This document shows, one piece after another, positions 45,310 to 55,421 of a stretch of 64,000 nt of DNA. How positions within the stretch are numbered: position 1 is the first letter of the stretch; each line of letters opens with the position of its first letter. Origin of the DNA: Gramella sp. AN32 (GTDB lineage Bacteria; Bacteroidota; Bacteroidia; Flavobacteriales; Flavobacteriaceae); contig NZ_QEYO01000005.1 of NCBI RefSeq assembly GCF_023718305.1, positions 1 through 64,000 on the forward strand. Direction: 5' to 3'. The notes under the pieces were generated by a model. It worked only from the letters and a program-made list of their open reading frames with translations. It was not told where the DNA came from and made no database searches. A program made the position numbers and the translations under genes.

Positions 45310-46401
45310 ATGGAGAATTTGAAAGTCATATTATCCGGAGGTGGAACAGGAGGACATATCTATCCTGCAATTGCGATTGCAGATGAGATTATGCGCCGTT
45401 TCCCAAAGGCTGATATACTTTTTGTGGGTGCGAAAGATCGCATGGAGATGGAGAAAGTTCCCCAGGCCGGTTATAAAATTGAAGGACTTTGGATTAGCGG
45501 ACTGGAGCGGAAACTGAGCTTTAAGAACCTGCAATTCCCCTTTAAATTGTTGAGTAGCCTGGCAAAATCGCGCAAGATCATTCAACGGTTTAAACCGAAT
45601 GTAGTGATTGGAACGGGAGGTTTCGCCAGTGGGCCTTTATTAAAAGTCGCGAATTCTAAAGGGATTCCCACCTTGATCCAGGAGCAAAATTCACTTCCGG
45701 GAATAACGAACCGGTTATTGTCAAAATCAGCCAACATCATTTGTGCAGCTTATGAAGAAGTAAAAAAAGTTTTTCCTTCAGAAAAAACCATTATCACCGG
45801 TAATCCCGTGCGGAAAGATCTTCTGAATGTGGATAATTTAAGATCTGAAGGAACAGAATATTTTAAACTGAATCCAGCGAAAAAAACAGTATTGGTTCTT
45901 GGGGGGAGCCTGGGTGCCAGGAGGATTAATACGCTTATTGAAAAAAACCTTAAAAAATTTCAAACCGAAAATGTTCAGTTGATCTGGCAGGTTGGAAAAT
46001 TATACTATTCAGAATATAAAAAATACGGCAGTTCCAACGTTATAACTAAAGAATTCATCAATCGAATGGATCTTGCTTATGCCGCGGCAGATGTTATAAT
46101 TTCCAGGGCAGGAGCGGGAAGTGTTTCAGAATTATGCATTGTGGGAAAACCGGTTGTGTTTATTCCCTCTCCAAACGTTGCCGAAGATCACCAGACTAAG
46201 AATGCACAGTCTATTTCGGGTAAAAATGCCGCCATGCTTTTAAAAGAAAGTGAACTGAAGCAAAAGTTTGAAACCGATTTTTTTTCATTGCTGAAGAACG
46301 ATCAGAAACTGGAAGAATATTCCGCAAATATTAAAAAACTGGCCAGGCCAAATGCCACTTCAGCTATTGTAGATGAAGTTGAAAAATTGATCAAAAAATG
46401 A
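45310..46401 (+). CDS. murG: UDP-GlcNAc:undecaprenyl-PP-MurNAc-pentapeptide GlcNAc transferase MurG
   Basis: 363 residues; converts lipid I to lipid II at the inner leaflet. GT28 marks: [19 protein letters not shown] near 9-27, [60 protein letters not shown] and the donor motif [10 protein letters not shown]. The ATG begins right after the ftsW stop codon. Confidence 0.97.
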   Translation: MENLKVILSGGGTGGHIYPAIAIADEIMRRFPKADILFVGAKDRMEMEKVPQAGYKIEGLWISGLERKLSFKNLQFPFKLLSSLAKSRKIIQRFKPNVVIGTGGFASGPLLKVANSKGIPTLIQEQNSLPGITNRLLSKSANIICAAYEEVKKVFPSEKTIITGNPVRKDLLNVDNLRSEGTEYFKLNPAKKTVLVLGGSLGARRINTLIEKNLKKFQTENVQLIWQVGKLYYSEYKKYGSSNVITKEFINRMDLAYAAADVIISRAGAGSVSELCIVGKPVVFIPSPNVAEDHQTKNAQSISGKNAAMLLKESELKQKFETDFFSLLKNDQKLEEYSANIKKLARPNATSAIVDEVEKLIKK

Positions 46402-47756
46402 TGCAGTTTAACCACATACAAAATTTTTATTTCGTCGGCATCGGCGGGATAGGAATGAGCGCGCTGGCCCGGTATTTTAATGCCATGGGTAAAAGTGTGA
46501 GTGGCTATGATAAAACTGCTTCTGAAATTACCCGAAAGCTGGAAAACGAAGGCATTCAGTTAATCTTACAAGATTCCGTAGAAGAAATTCCGCGGAACGT
46601 TATGGATAATCCTGACAAGACATTAGTGGTGTATACACCGGCAATTCCGAAGGATCATAAACAATTCGAGTATTTTAAAAAACAGGAATTTGAGATCATA
46701 AAAAGAGCCCAATTGCTTGGAAAATTATCTAAAGATATTTTCACCATGGCAATTGCGGGAACGCATGGAAAAACTACCACTACAGCCATCCTTGCACATT
46801 TGCTGAAAGAAACCAAAGCTGAAGTGCTCGCGTTTTTAGGTGGAATTAGTGAGGATATCAATTCTAACCTGATCATGAAAGGTGAGAAAGTGATGGTCGT
46901 GGAAGCTGATGAATTTGACCGTTCTTTCCTGAATTTATCTCCAAATTTTGCGGCAATAACTTCTATGGATGCAGATCATTTGGATATCTACGGAGAGAAA
47001 AGTGTTTTGGAAGATTCTTTTAAAGAATTTGCCGAAAAAATTCCCAGGGATGGGAAATTATTTATAACCAACGGATTACCGCTTAGCGGAATTACTATTG
47101 GGATTGAAGATGATAGTGATTACAAAGCCGAAAATATACGAATTGAAGACGGAAGTTATATTTTCAATTTAACTACCCCAGCCCAACAAATAGATAATTT
47201 AAAATTTAATCTACCCGGGCAGCATAATTTGCTGAATGCTATAACAGCCCTGGCCATGGCTATCGAATATGGTACCCCAACCCACGACCTCGCCAGGGCT
47301 TTATATAGTTTTAAAGGGGTAAAGAGAAGGTTTAGTTATAAAATCAAGACCGATGATCTGGTGCTGATCGATGATTATGCCCACCACCCTACTGAAATTG
47401 CTGCAGTGCACCAGGCGGTTAGGGAAATGTACCCCAACAAGAAAGTTTTAGCGGTTTTTCAACCCCACTTGTTCAGCCGTACCCGTGACTTTGCTGAGGA
47501 TTTTGCCTCCAATCTTTCAAAATTTGATGAGGTTTTTCTGCTGGATATTTATCCGGCAAGGGAATTGCCTCTGGAAGGCATTTCCTCAGGCTGGTTACTG
47601 GATAAAATTGAAAATAAAAATAAGAGGCTCGTCTATAAGGTAAATCTTACAGAGGAGATCAAAAAAACAAAACCTGAAGTTGTGGTTATGTTGGGAGCAG
47701 GAGATATTGGTGAGCAGGTAGAAATTGTAAAAAAAAGCTTGTTGAATGAAGCGTAG
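46398..47756 (+). CDS. murC: UDP-MurNAc:L-alanine ligase MurC
   Basis: 452 residues. N-terminal [23 protein letters not shown] site [20 protein letters not shown] near 116-135; [27 protein letters not shown]; the N-x-x-N linker [16 protein letters not shown]; and the C-terminal [13 protein letters not shown] with [13 protein letters not shown]. Overlaps murG by 4 bases and ftsQ by 11, typical of tight translational coupling. Confidence 0.97.
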   Translation: MMQFNHIQNFYFVGIGGIGMSALARYFNAMGKSVSGYDKTASEITRKLENEGIQLILQDSVEEIPRNVMDNPDKTLVVYTPAIPKDHKQFEYFKKQEFEIIKRAQLLGKLSKDIFTMAIAGTHGKTTTTAILAHLLKETKAEVLAFLGGISEDINSNLIMKGEKVMVVEADEFDRSFLNLSPNFAAITSMDADHLDIYGEKSVLEDSFKEFAEKIPRDGKLFITNGLPLSGITIGIEDDSDYKAENIRIEDGSYIFNLTTPAQQIDNLKFNLPGQHNLLNAITALAMAIEYGTPTHDLARALYSFKGVKRRFSYKIKTDDLVLIDDYAHHPTEIAAVHQAVREMYPNKKVLAVFQPHLFSRTRDFAEDFASNLSKFDEVFLLDIYPARELPLEGISSGWLLDKIENKNKRLVYKVNLTEEIKKTKPEVVVMLGAGDIGEQVEIVKKSLLNEA

Positions 47757-48462
47757 CATGGGATATATAAAAGCATTTTGCGTGATCGCCTTGGTGGCAT
47801 TTCTATATGGTTTTGCTGCAGAGCGAAACAAAGGTCGTGGGATCAGGGATATAAAGGTTCATTTCACCGATACGGAAAACCTGTATGTCACTGAGGAAGT
47901 GGTTAATAAATTGTTAATACAAAATAATGCTTCTGCCTCGAGCATAGATAAAGAAACTTTAGATTTGAATAAGGTGGAAGACCTTTTAAATAGTCACGAA
48001 ATGATTGAAAATGCTGAAGTATATCTCACCCTGGATGGGAAATTGAGAGCAGAAGTAAATCAAAGAAAACCAATAGGACGTGTTATGGGAAACGCATCAT
48101 TTTATCTTGATAAACAGGGGGAATTGATGCCACTTTCGCCATTCTTTTCCGCCAGGGTGCCCATGATGTTTGGATTTGACGGGAAGAATGTAAAAGAAGC
48201 CTATCCGGTTGTTAATTACATCAAAAATGATGAATTTTTAACCAGTCACATCGTTTCAATTCAGCGGAAGCCGGGCGGCCATTTTGAATTGGAATTAAGG
48301 GAGCAGGATTTCAAGGTTTATTTTGGTGATTCGACCCACGTGGCTACTAAGTTCAACAATTTTAAAGCCTTTTATAAAAAGGCCCAAAAAGATAAAAAAT
48401 TAGATACCTACAAAAAAGTGAATTTACAATTTGGAGATCAGGTTGTATGCACTAAAAAATAG
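47746..48462 (+). CDS. ftsQ: Cell division protein FtsQ/DivIB
   Basis: 238 residues: short cytoplasmic tail, one membrane helix (GYIKAFCVIALVAFLYGFA), then a periplasmic POTRA-like region (IRDIKVHFTDTENLYVTEEVV, VEDLLNSHEMIENAEVYLTLDG) and a beta domain (LRAEVNQRKPIGRVMG...FYLDKQGELMPLSP). Topology, motifs and position between murC and ftsA identify FtsQ, which recruits FtsL and FtsB. Overlaps murC by 11 bases. Confidence 0.93.
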   Translation: MKRSMGYIKAFCVIALVAFLYGFAAERNKGRGIRDIKVHFTDTENLYVTEEVVNKLLIQNNASASSIDKETLDLNKVEDLLNSHEMIENAEVYLTLDGKLRAEVNQRKPIGRVMGNASFYLDKQGELMPLSPFFSARVPMMFGFDGKNVKEAYPVVNYIKNDEFLTSHIVSIQRKPGGHFELELREQDFKVYFGDSTHVATKFNNFKAFYKKAQKDKKLDTYKKVNLQFGDQVVCTKK

Positions 48463-48465
48463 TTT

Positions 48466-49824
48466 ATGGAAGAAAACGATATTGCAGTAGGCTTAGATAT
48501 TGGAACCACAAAGATCGTAGCGATGATTGGTCGCAAAAATGAATACGGTAAAGTGGAAATAATTGGGATTGGAAAATCCAAATCTCTGGGGGTGCACCGG
48601 GGCGTGGTAAATAATATTACCCAAACCATCCAGTCTATCCAACAGGCAATTCAGGAAGCAGAAGCCGATAGCGGTTTAAAGATTAGTGAAGTAGTGGTAG
48701 GTATTGCCGGGCAACATATTCGAAGCCTTCAGCATAGCGATTATATCACCAGGCAAAATGCTGATGAAGTTATTGATGCTGATGATATACACACGCTTTG
48801 CAACCAGGTGCACAAACTGGTCATGTTACCGGGAGAAGAGATTATTCATGTACTTCCGCAGGAATTTAAAGTAGACGGGCAGGCTGAAATTAAAGAACCT
48901 ATTGGGATGTACGGCGGTAGACTGGAAGCTAATTTCCATGTGGTCGTAGGTCAGGTTTCTTCAATCAGGAATATTGGAAGATGTGTGAAGAGCTCCGGTT
49001 TAGAACTTTCCGCAGTGACTTTGGAACCCTTAGCTTCAGCAAATGCGGTTTTGAGTCAGGAAGAAAAAGAAGCAGGTGTTGCTTTAATTGATATAGGGGG
49101 AGGTACAACAGATCTTGCCATTTTTAAAGATGGGATTATTCGCCATACCGCGGTGATTCCTTTCGGCGGAAATGTGATCACGGAAGATATCAAAGAAGGT
49201 TGCTCCATTATTGAAAAACAGGCAGAATTACTGAAAATTAAATTTGGTTCAGCCTGGCCGGGAGAAAATAAGGATAACGAAATAGTATCAATTCCGGGAT
49301 TACGCGGAAGAGAGCCTAAAGAAATCACCCTTAAAAACCTTTCAAAGATCATTCATGCCCGCGTTGTAGAAATTATTGAACAGGTTTATCTTGAAATTAA
49401 GAACTACGGGCACGAAGAGCAGAAGAAAAAATTAATTGCCGGAATGGTAATCACCGGTGGTGGAGCACAGTTGAAGCATTTAAAGCAACTGGCAGAATAC
49501 ATTACCGGAATGGATACCCGAATTGGCTATCCTAATGAGCATTTAGCAGGAAATAACGATTCCGAAACCACCAGTCCCGTGTATGCTACGGCGGTAGGTT
49601 TGGTGATGAACAGCCTGGAAAAAGGCAATAGTAAATTTCAGGAGGAAGCTGTTTTATCTGATTCTCACCAGAATGAAACTTATGATTATAATAATGATGA
49701 AGAGCATGATGGAATGGAAAATGAGAATAACCAGGAACAGGGAACTCAGAGAAAACCTGTCCGAAAAAGTATTTTCGACAAGTGGGCAGAGAAATTTAAA
49801 GATTTTTTAGACAACGCAGAATAA
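48466..49824 (+). CDS. ftsA: Cell division protein FtsA
   Basis: 452 residues; actin-like ATPase that tethers FtsZ to the membrane. Phosphate-binding loops VGLDIGTTKIVAMIGRK near 8-24 and VALIDIGGGTTDLAIFKDG near 205; the adenosine motif MVITGGGAQLKHL near 328; the 1C domain at about 85-165. The linker after the ATPase core is acidic and Asn/Gln-rich, then a basic amphipathic tail (KSIFDKWAEKFKDFLDN) forms the probable membrane helix. Confidence 0.97.
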   Translation: MEENDIAVGLDIGTTKIVAMIGRKNEYGKVEIIGIGKSKSLGVHRGVVNNITQTIQSIQQAIQEAEADSGLKISEVVVGIAGQHIRSLQHSDYITRQNADEVIDADDIHTLCNQVHKLVMLPGEEIIHVLPQEFKVDGQAEIKEPIGMYGGRLEANFHVVVGQVSSIRNIGRCVKSSGLELSAVTLEPLASANAVLSQEEKEAGVALIDIGGGTTDLAIFKDGIIRHTAVIPFGGNVITEDIKEGCSIIEKQAELLKIKFGSAWPGENKDNEIVSIPGLRGREPKEITLKNLSKIIHARVVEIIEQVYLEIKNYGHEEQKKKLIAGMVITGGGAQLKHLKQLAEYITGMDTRIGYPNEHLAGNNDSETTSPVYATAVGLVMNSLEKGNSKFQEEAVLSDSHQNETYDYNNDEEHDGMENENNQEQGTQRKPVRKSIFDKWAEKFKDFLDNAE

Positions 49825-49851
49825 TTACATACAACCAGTAAAACAAAGTTT

Positions 49852-51843
49852 ATGAGCAGTACAGAATTTGGAGACATCTCTTTCGATTTACCAAAAAATC
49901 AATCGAACGTCATCAAAGTGATTGGTGTAGGTGGTGGAGGAAGCAATGCGATTAACCATATGTTCCAACAGGGAATAAAAGGGGTTGATTTTGTTGTTTG
50001 CAATACCGACTCGCAGGCACTTGAGAACAGTCCGGTTCCTAATAAAATTCAGTTAGGTGTTACCCTTACTGAAGGTCTTGGCGCTGGAGCAAATCCTGAA
50101 ATAGGGGAGAAAGCAGCAGAGGAGAGCTTTGAGGAGATCAAACGCATGTTAGATACCAATACCAAAATGATATTTATCACTGCCGGAATGGGTGGTGGTA
50201 CAGGTACGGGAGCAGCCCCGGTCATTGCCAAACAGGCGAAGGCATTGGACATCTTAACCGTGGGTATTGTAACGATTCCATTTCAATTTGAAGGAAAGAA
50301 TCGAAATGAACAGGCCCAGCTTGGAGTTGAAAAACTTAGGGCGAATGTAGATTCACTCATTGTAATCAATAACAACAAACTGCGTGAAGTTTATGGAAAT
50401 CTTGGTTTTAAAGCCGGTTTCTCCAAGGCAGATGAAGTTCTAGCAACAGCCTCCAGAGGAATTGCGGAAGTAATAACACATCATTATACGCAAAATATTG
50501 ACTTGCGTGATGCGAAAACCGTATTAAGTAAAAGTGGAACTGCAATCATGGGGTCGGCTCAAGCCTCAGGAGCCAGCAGGGCTACAGATGCTATTATGAA
50601 AGCGCTTGATTCTCCGTTGTTGAATGATAATAAAATTACCGGTGCTAAAAATGTTTTACTGCTTATTGTTTCCGGTAACGAAGAGATCACTATAGATGAA
50701 ATTGGAGAGATCAACGATCATATCCAGGCAGAAGCCGGCCATAGCGCCAATATCATTATGGGTGTTGGGGAAGATGAATCTTTAGAAGACGCTATTGCCG
50801 TTACGATTATCGCTACGGGTTTTAACGTGGAACAGCAGAATGAGATCACCAATACTGAAACAAAGCGAATTATCCATACCCTGGAAGATGAGCAAAAAGC
50901 AGTACATGATTTAACTTCAAAAAATTCAGGTCACTTTAATAAATTTTCAGACAGGCCTTCAGAAAATAGAAATGATAATAAACAGAATCCTGAAGAGCCC
51001 AAAGCACCTCAAATGATCGTGCATACGCTTGATGAAACCGAAGAAGAAGTTGATGAAGTGGGACAAATTCAGAAGAAAGTAGACGAGATGCTTAAAACCC
51101 CGGATTTCGCCAGAAAACTGGAAGTTTATTATGAAGAGGTAGATCCTGAAGAATTTATCATTAACGATACCAGTGATCGTATGGATGTGCATGAAGTCCA
51201 GGAGCAGGAAGAACCGAATGAGGATCAGTTCATGTTTACTTTTGATATTCCACTGAAAAAACAGGAGGAGAAAGGAAATTCGAATACTTCATCTTCAAAA
51301 GCTTCAAATTCAGGGACAACTACGCATCAACTAGAAGATAGTGGAGAAGATACCAAAGATATTGAAGTGAATGAAGCTATTGAGATCATTCCGGTTACTG
51401 AAGCTTCTTCCAGTGGCATCAAGCGATATAGCCTTGACGATTATATGGAAATGGAGCAGAAACTGGAAAATAGCAAAGCGCCTAAGAAAGAGGAGCCAAA
51501 AGATGAAACTATAGCTTTTGAGAAGAAAACAGTCGCTCCGGCACCAAATCAGGAAGTAGATGAAAATAATCCTTTTGAGAATCCTATTTCTTCGGAAGTG
51601 GTCCGTATGAGGACGGAAGAGCGCAAGGCAAAAATGAAGGAGTTCAACTATAAATTTAGGACCGGCGGTACAGCACAAATCGATGAAATTGAAAAGCAGC
51701 CGGCTTATAAAAGGGCAGGAATAGAGCTGGATAACTCAAAACGATCTGATGGAAAATTATCCCGTACAAGTCTGGATCAGGATGATAATGATGAGATACA
51801 ATTCAGAAAAAACAACTCATTTCTACATGATAATGTAGACTAA
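49852..51843 (+). CDS. ftsZ: Cell division GTPase FtsZ with long C-terminal extension
   Basis: 663 residues against about 380-400 in Escherichia coli. The globular tubulin-like part is about 1-340: IKVIGVGGGGSNAINHM, the GTP signature GMGGGTGTGAAPVIAK near 105-120, and the T7 loop region with NIIMGVGEDESLEDAIAVTIIATGF. After 340 comes an acidic, Glu/Asp/Lys/Ser-rich linker of about 230 residues, followed by a conserved patch (NPFENPISSEVVRMRTEERK and KAKMKEFNYKFR) and a charged end. Such long tails are usual in flavobacterial FtsZ. A strong terminator closes the cluster. Confidence 0.97.
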   Translation: MSSTEFGDISFDLPKNQSNVIKVIGVGGGGSNAINHMFQQGIKGVDFVVCNTDSQALENSPVPNKIQLGVTLTEGLGAGANPEIGEKAAEESFEEIKRMLDTNTKMIFITAGMGGGTGTGAAPVIAKQAKALDILTVGIVTIPFQFEGKNRNEQAQLGVEKLRANVDSLIVINNNKLREVYGNLGFKAGFSKADEVLATASRGIAEVITHHYTQNIDLRDAKTVLSKSGTAIMGSAQASGASRATDAIMKALDSPLLNDNKITGAKNVLLLIVSGNEEITIDEIGEINDHIQAEAGHSANIIMGVGEDESLEDAIAVTIIATGFNVEQQNEITNTETKRIIHTLEDEQKAVHDLTSKNSGHFNKFSDRPSENRNDNKQNPEEPKAPQMIVHTLDETEEEVDEVGQIQKKVDEMLKTPDFARKLEVYYEEVDPEEFIINDTSDRMDVHEVQEQEEPNEDQFMFTFDIPLKKQEEKGNSNTSSSKASNSGTTTHQLEDSGEDTKDIEVNEAIEIIPVTEASSSGIKRYSLDDYMEMEQKLENSKAPKKEEPKDETIAFEKKTVAPAPNQEVDENNPFENPISSEVVRMRTEERKAKMKEFNYKFRTGGTAQIDEIEKQPAYKRAGIELDNSKRSDGKLSRTSLDQDDNDEIQFRKNNSFLHDNVD

Positions 51844-51861
51844 CCTGAATTTAACCTATAG

Positions 51862-51890
51862 AAAAGGCGGCCATTGGCCGCCTTTTTTTA
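51862..51890 (+). terminator. Terminator at the end of the dcw cluster
   Basis: AAAAGGCGGCC pairs with GGCCGCCTTTT around ATT and runs into T residues; also usable in reverse for the convergent small gene. Confidence 0.88.
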
Positions 51891-51905
51891 TTTAAAAGTA
51901 ATAAT

Positions 51906-52109
51906 CTAATTTTGCTTCTCCGCCTGCACTTCGTCCGTATCCTTTCTATACTTCAGCATAGAAATTCCTGCAACAAAAAATACAAATCCCAAAATAGTCA
52001 ATGCCCAGGGGCTTAACATAAGGGCTACACTACCAAAAATTCCTAATACGCCCATTACCAGAGCAATTGCTCCACCAAGGGTCATAATAAGTGCTAATAC
52101 TTTAATCAT
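51906..52109 (-). CDS. Small two-helix membrane protein
   Basis: 67 residues. Two hydrophobic helices (about 3-31 and 34-52), then a charged tail (KYRKDTDEVQAEKQN). Glycine- and leucine-rich helices without polar catalytic residues suggest a small structural or stress membrane protein; no family recognised. Convergent with ftsZ. Confidence 0.6.
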   Translation of the reverse strand: MIKVLALIMTLGGAIALVMGVLGIFGSVALMLSPWALTILGFVFFVAGISMLKYRKDTDEVQAEKQN

Positions 52110-52218
52110 AACTTGAAATATTGGTTAAGCATTAAAAGTAAATATTCTTTAATAAAATCAGTAAAAAATTAACAAAGTTTAAAGTTTTAACTTTTTTATT
52201 GGTCAAATTCATCGATTT

Positions 52219-52788
52219 CTAATTCCAGTAAATCATGAAATATTTAAAAGTTGCATCATCGGGAATTTGGGATTGCATAATGGTGGAATCTGTATCATAT
52301 CTCAAATTTGCGGGAAGTTTTGCTTTGTCTATAGTAATATAGGCATTGATCTCATCTAGAAATACAACCGCCGCATTTATGGTATTTTCGATCCTTGAAA
52401 TACTATAATTCTCTACAACATCCTTAAAAGTACTATTGATATTGAGACCTTTTTTGGTTTCATACCTTGGATCCAGAACCCTGATATAGCCAACGGTACT
52501 TGTGGAATCAAATTCTTCCAGAGGAGCAATCGTTAATAGCGGAGTTCCATCTTTTTCAAAAACCTTAATTTCTTCAGTAGATCTAAATTCGCTGTTGCCA
52601 TTGGTTTTTCTAACCAGGCTGTCCTGACTAAAAATAGAGTCAAGCTGATTGATCCTAATGTTTTTTGAAATAGCACCCACCTGCCCTGCGTTGATTAGAA
52701 ACGGATTCTCACTATCTTTTTTACAGGAAAAGAAGGTGGTCACTAATATGATGATGGCCAATGAGTGAGTTAATATTTTAGATTTCAA
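52219..52788 (-). CDS. Hypothetical lipoprotein
   Basis: 189 residues. Lipoprotein signal (LAIIILVTTFFSCKKDSEN, Cys22 or so). The mature part alternates short strands and turns (SEFRSTEEIKVFEKDGTPLL, DSTSTVGYIRVLDPRY, AAVVFLDEINAYITIDKA) and has no recognised domain. Seven bases after the HerA-like gene, so likely the last gene of a four-gene minus-strand operon. Confidence 0.7.
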   Translation of the reverse strand: MKSKILTHSLAIIILVTTFFSCKKDSENPFLINAGQVGAISKNIRINQLDSIFSQDSLVRKTNGNSEFRSTEEIKVFEKDGTPLLTIAPLEEFDSTSTVGYIRVLDPRYETKKGLNINSTFKDVVENYSISRIENTINAAVVFLDEINAYITIDKAKLPANLRYDTDSTIMQSQIPDDATFKYFMIYWN

Positions 52789-52795
52789 GTCTTCT

Positions 52796-54310
52796 TTATT
52801 TTAAAAGTTTGTTCATTATTCCCATAACTCCTCTAATGAAAGTGGCGCTAGTCAATACTTTAATAATGGGATTTTGTCGTGTACTTTTGCGGGAACTGCC
52901 CTTGCTAACTTTTTTACGGTCTTCTTTCGCTTTTTCCCTGGCTTCTTCTTTATCGGCTACCTCAATTTTTTCATTCAGAATTTCATAAGCACTTTCACGG
53001 TCAATTTCCTCATTATATTTTTCTACCAATGGGGAATCGTCTATAAGATCCTGTAATTCCTTATTGGTAAGAACATCCATTCTACTCATTGGCGCCCGAA
53101 GGTATGTTGCCACCAGTGGGGACGGTCTTCCTTTTTCATCCAATGCTGAAATCAATGCCTCTCCAATCCCTAACGTGGTAAGTACATTTTTCGTATCATA
53201 AAAATCAGATAATGGATAATTTTCCGCAGCGAGTTTTATTGCTTTTCGATCTTTCGCGGTAAAGGCACGCAAGGCATGTTGCACCTTTAGCCCCAATTGT
53301 CCCAGGACACCTTCAGGAACATCGGTTGGGTTTTGCGTGACAAAATAAATCCCCACACCTTTAGACCGAATCAACTTCACAATATTTTCAATCTGGTCCA
53401 AAAGGGCATTGGAAGCTTCGTTAAAAATTAAATGAGCTTCATCAATGAACATAACAAGTTCCGGTTTATCGCTATCTCCTTTCTCCGGAAAAGTGCTGTA
53501 TATTTCAGCTAAAAGACTAAGCATAAAAGTTGAAAAAAGTGTTGGCCTGTCCTGTATATCAGTTAATCTTAAAATATTGATCATGCCTTTTCCTTCCGAA
53601 GTTTTCCGCTGCAGATCCTTCACTTCAAAAGATTTCTCACCAAAAAAAAGATCGGCTCCCTGTTGTTCCAGGGCGACCACTTTTCTTAAGATCGCACCGG
53701 TAGATGCTTTTGAAATCCTCCCGTAATCTTTTTCAAATTCTACTTTTCCGTCTCCTGTAGCGTATTGAATTATTTTCTTCAGGTCTTTGAGATCCAAGAG
53801 TGGCAAATGGTTATCATCACAATATTTGAAAATGATAGCAAGGATTCCGGTTTGCGTAGAGGTAAGTTCAAGGATCCTGGCCAGTAAGATGGGTCCAAAT
53901 TCACTTACGGTAGCTCTCAATCTTACACCTTTTTGATCTGAAAGACTTAGAATTTCTACCGGAGAACTTTTTGGTTCAAATGCGAACTCAAGTTTTGCAT
54001 GACGCTCGTCTATAAATTCTGCGCCATTTGAAGCTTTGGCAATCCCGCTTAAATCACCTTTTACATCCATGAGCATTACGGGAACTCCTTTATCAGAAAG
54101 GTTTTCAGCAAGAATTTGCAGGGTTTTGGATTTACCGGTTCCGGTAGCTCCTGCAATTAAACCATGTCGATTCATGGTTTTAAGGGGAATTTTTACCGCA
54201 GCTTCGCTAAATACTTTGCCTTCCAGCATTCCCGCTCCCATATAAATATAGTCACCTTTAGATTGATAGCCTTTGGCAACGTGTTCAATAAATTTTTCTT
54301 TCGAACTCAT
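52796..54310 (-). CDS. HerA-like ATPase (DUF853 helicase-like)
   Basis: 504 residues. Walker A is GATGTGKSKT at 54-63; Walker B in ELVMFIDEAHLIFN near 290; a further segment IYFVTQNPTDVPEGVLGQLG resembles sensor motifs of FtsK/HerA ATPases. The DUF853 family is widespread and only loosely tied to DNA translocation or repair; a role here cannot be assigned. The C-terminal 60 residues are charged, Lys/Ser-rich, and end hydrophobic. Six bases after the LD-carboxypeptidase gene. Confidence 0.9.
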   Translation of the reverse strand: MSSKEKFIEHVAKGYQSKGDYIYMGAGMLEGKVFSEAAVKIPLKTMNRHGLIAGATGTGKSKTLQILAENLSDKGVPVMLMDVKGDLSGIAKASNGAEFIDERHAKLEFAFEPKSSPVEILSLSDQKGVRLRATVSEFGPILLARILELTSTQTGILAIIFKYCDDNHLPLLDLKDLKKIIQYATGDGKVEFEKDYGRISKASTGAILRKVVALEQQGADLFFGEKSFEVKDLQRKTSEGKGMINILRLTDIQDRPTLFSTFMLSLLAEIYSTFPEKGDSDKPELVMFIDEAHLIFNEASNALLDQIENIVKLIRSKGVGIYFVTQNPTDVPEGVLGQLGLKVQHALRAFTAKDRKAIKLAAENYPLSDFYDTKNVLTTLGIGEALISALDEKGRPSPLVATYLRAPMSRMDVLTNKELQDLIDDSPLVEKYNEEIDRESAYEILNEKIEVADKEEAREKAKEDRKKVSKGSSRKSTRQNPIIKVLTSATFIRGVMGIMNKLLK

Positions 54311-54316
54311 TTTGAT

Positions 54317-55375
54317 TTATAGTTTTACAGCCGATTCTAAAAGTTGAATTTCACCTTTACCGGCATTTATTTCCGCATTTATACTGTTTGGTAAGGTGAC
54401 ATTATCGCTAATATGGCCAATCATAGCTCCGGAATATGCTGGAATATTTAATGGTTTGATATAATGATCTAATACCTCTTCCATGGTCAATGATCCATAA
54501 CCGCTACCACCTGGCTCGCAATCATTACATTTCCCAAAAATAAACCCTGAAATTTGATCCAGTACCCCGCCCAGCTGCAATTGAGACATCATCCTGTCTA
54601 CTGCATAGATTTTTTCCCCAATATCTTCAAGATATAGAATTTTATTCTGCCAGTTCTTCGGGAAATAAGGCGTACCCATAATGGCAGTTAATACGGAAAG
54701 ATTTCCGCCTAAAAGTTCTCCTTTGGCAATTCCCGGATTAATGGTGCGAATGCGATTGGAAGTTTGGGTGAGTTGCCCCCCTTTGGATTGTGGGTTTTGA
54801 TACAAGATCTTTTCAGCATCAAATAGCAATCGCCTGAAATAATCTGAACTAAAGCTATTCCAGGTAGAAACCGCCACGGGTCCATGATAGGTTACCAATC
54901 CGGTCTTTTCAAAAATTGCCAGGTGTAGGGCCGTAATATCACTGTAACCTATAAATATTTTCGGATCTTTTGCGATGAGGTCATAATCTAATTTATCGAG
55001 AATACGTGCTGAACCCGATCCCCCACGCAAAGCAATAACCGCCTTAATATCAGGATTGGCAAACATGCTGTTAAATTCATTGGCACGTTCATCATCAGTT
55101 CCAGCCAGGTGACCGTAACGACTATGGGCAAATTCCCCAAATTTCACTTTTAAACCCATGGCCTCAAAAGATTCCCGGGCAATTTCATAGGGTTCAGAAT
55201 CAAAAATCGCACTGGCCGGACTTACAATTCCAATAGTATCACCCTGCTTTAAAGCCTGAGGGATGATTCGTCCGGTTTGCGAATTATTCTCTAAGGAAGG
55301 AAAAATAGTATTTGCGGCTAAGGGAAAAGCCGCGCTGGCCAGACCAAGGTTCAAAACAAAATTTCTTCTTTTCAT
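54317..55375 (-). CDS. Muramoyltetrapeptide LD-carboxypeptidase (S66 family), exported
   Basis: 352 residues. The S66 family cuts the L-meso-DAP-D-Ala bond of peptidoglycan tetrapeptides. The start KRRNFVLNLGLASAAFPLAA has twin arginines plus a hydrophobic stretch, so Tat or Sec export is likely; Escherichia coli LdcA is cytoplasmic. Marks: QGDTIGIVSPAS, ALRGGSGSARILDKLDY, GYSDITALHLAIF (nucleophile Ser), ILYLEDIGEKIYAVDRMM (catalytic Glu) and AMIGHISDNVTLP (catalytic His). Follows the PBP4 gene by 46 bases. Confidence 0.9.
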   Translation of the reverse strand: MKRRNFVLNLGLASAAFPLAANTIFPSLENNSQTGRIIPQALKQGDTIGIVSPASAIFDSEPYEIARESFEAMGLKVKFGEFAHSRYGHLAGTDDERANEFNSMFANPDIKAVIALRGGSGSARILDKLDYDLIAKDPKIFIGYSDITALHLAIFEKTGLVTYHGPVAVSTWNSFSSDYFRRLLFDAEKILYQNPQSKGGQLTQTSNRIRTINPGIAKGELLGGNLSVLTAIMGTPYFPKNWQNKILYLEDIGEKIYAVDRMMSQLQLGGVLDQISGFIFGKCNDCEPGGSGYGSLTMEEVLDHYIKPLNIPAYSGAMIGHISDNVTLPNSINAEINAGKGEIQLLESAVKL

Positions 55376-55421
55376 GGGTTAAATCTATTCTGTTCCCAAA
55401 TTACCAATTTATTTGCAGTTT

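Noticed and set aside
50900..51843. FtsZ tail as a gene fusion
   Set aside because: The tail is low-complexity and acidic with a short conserved patch, as in other flavobacterial FtsZ proteins; no second domain is seen.
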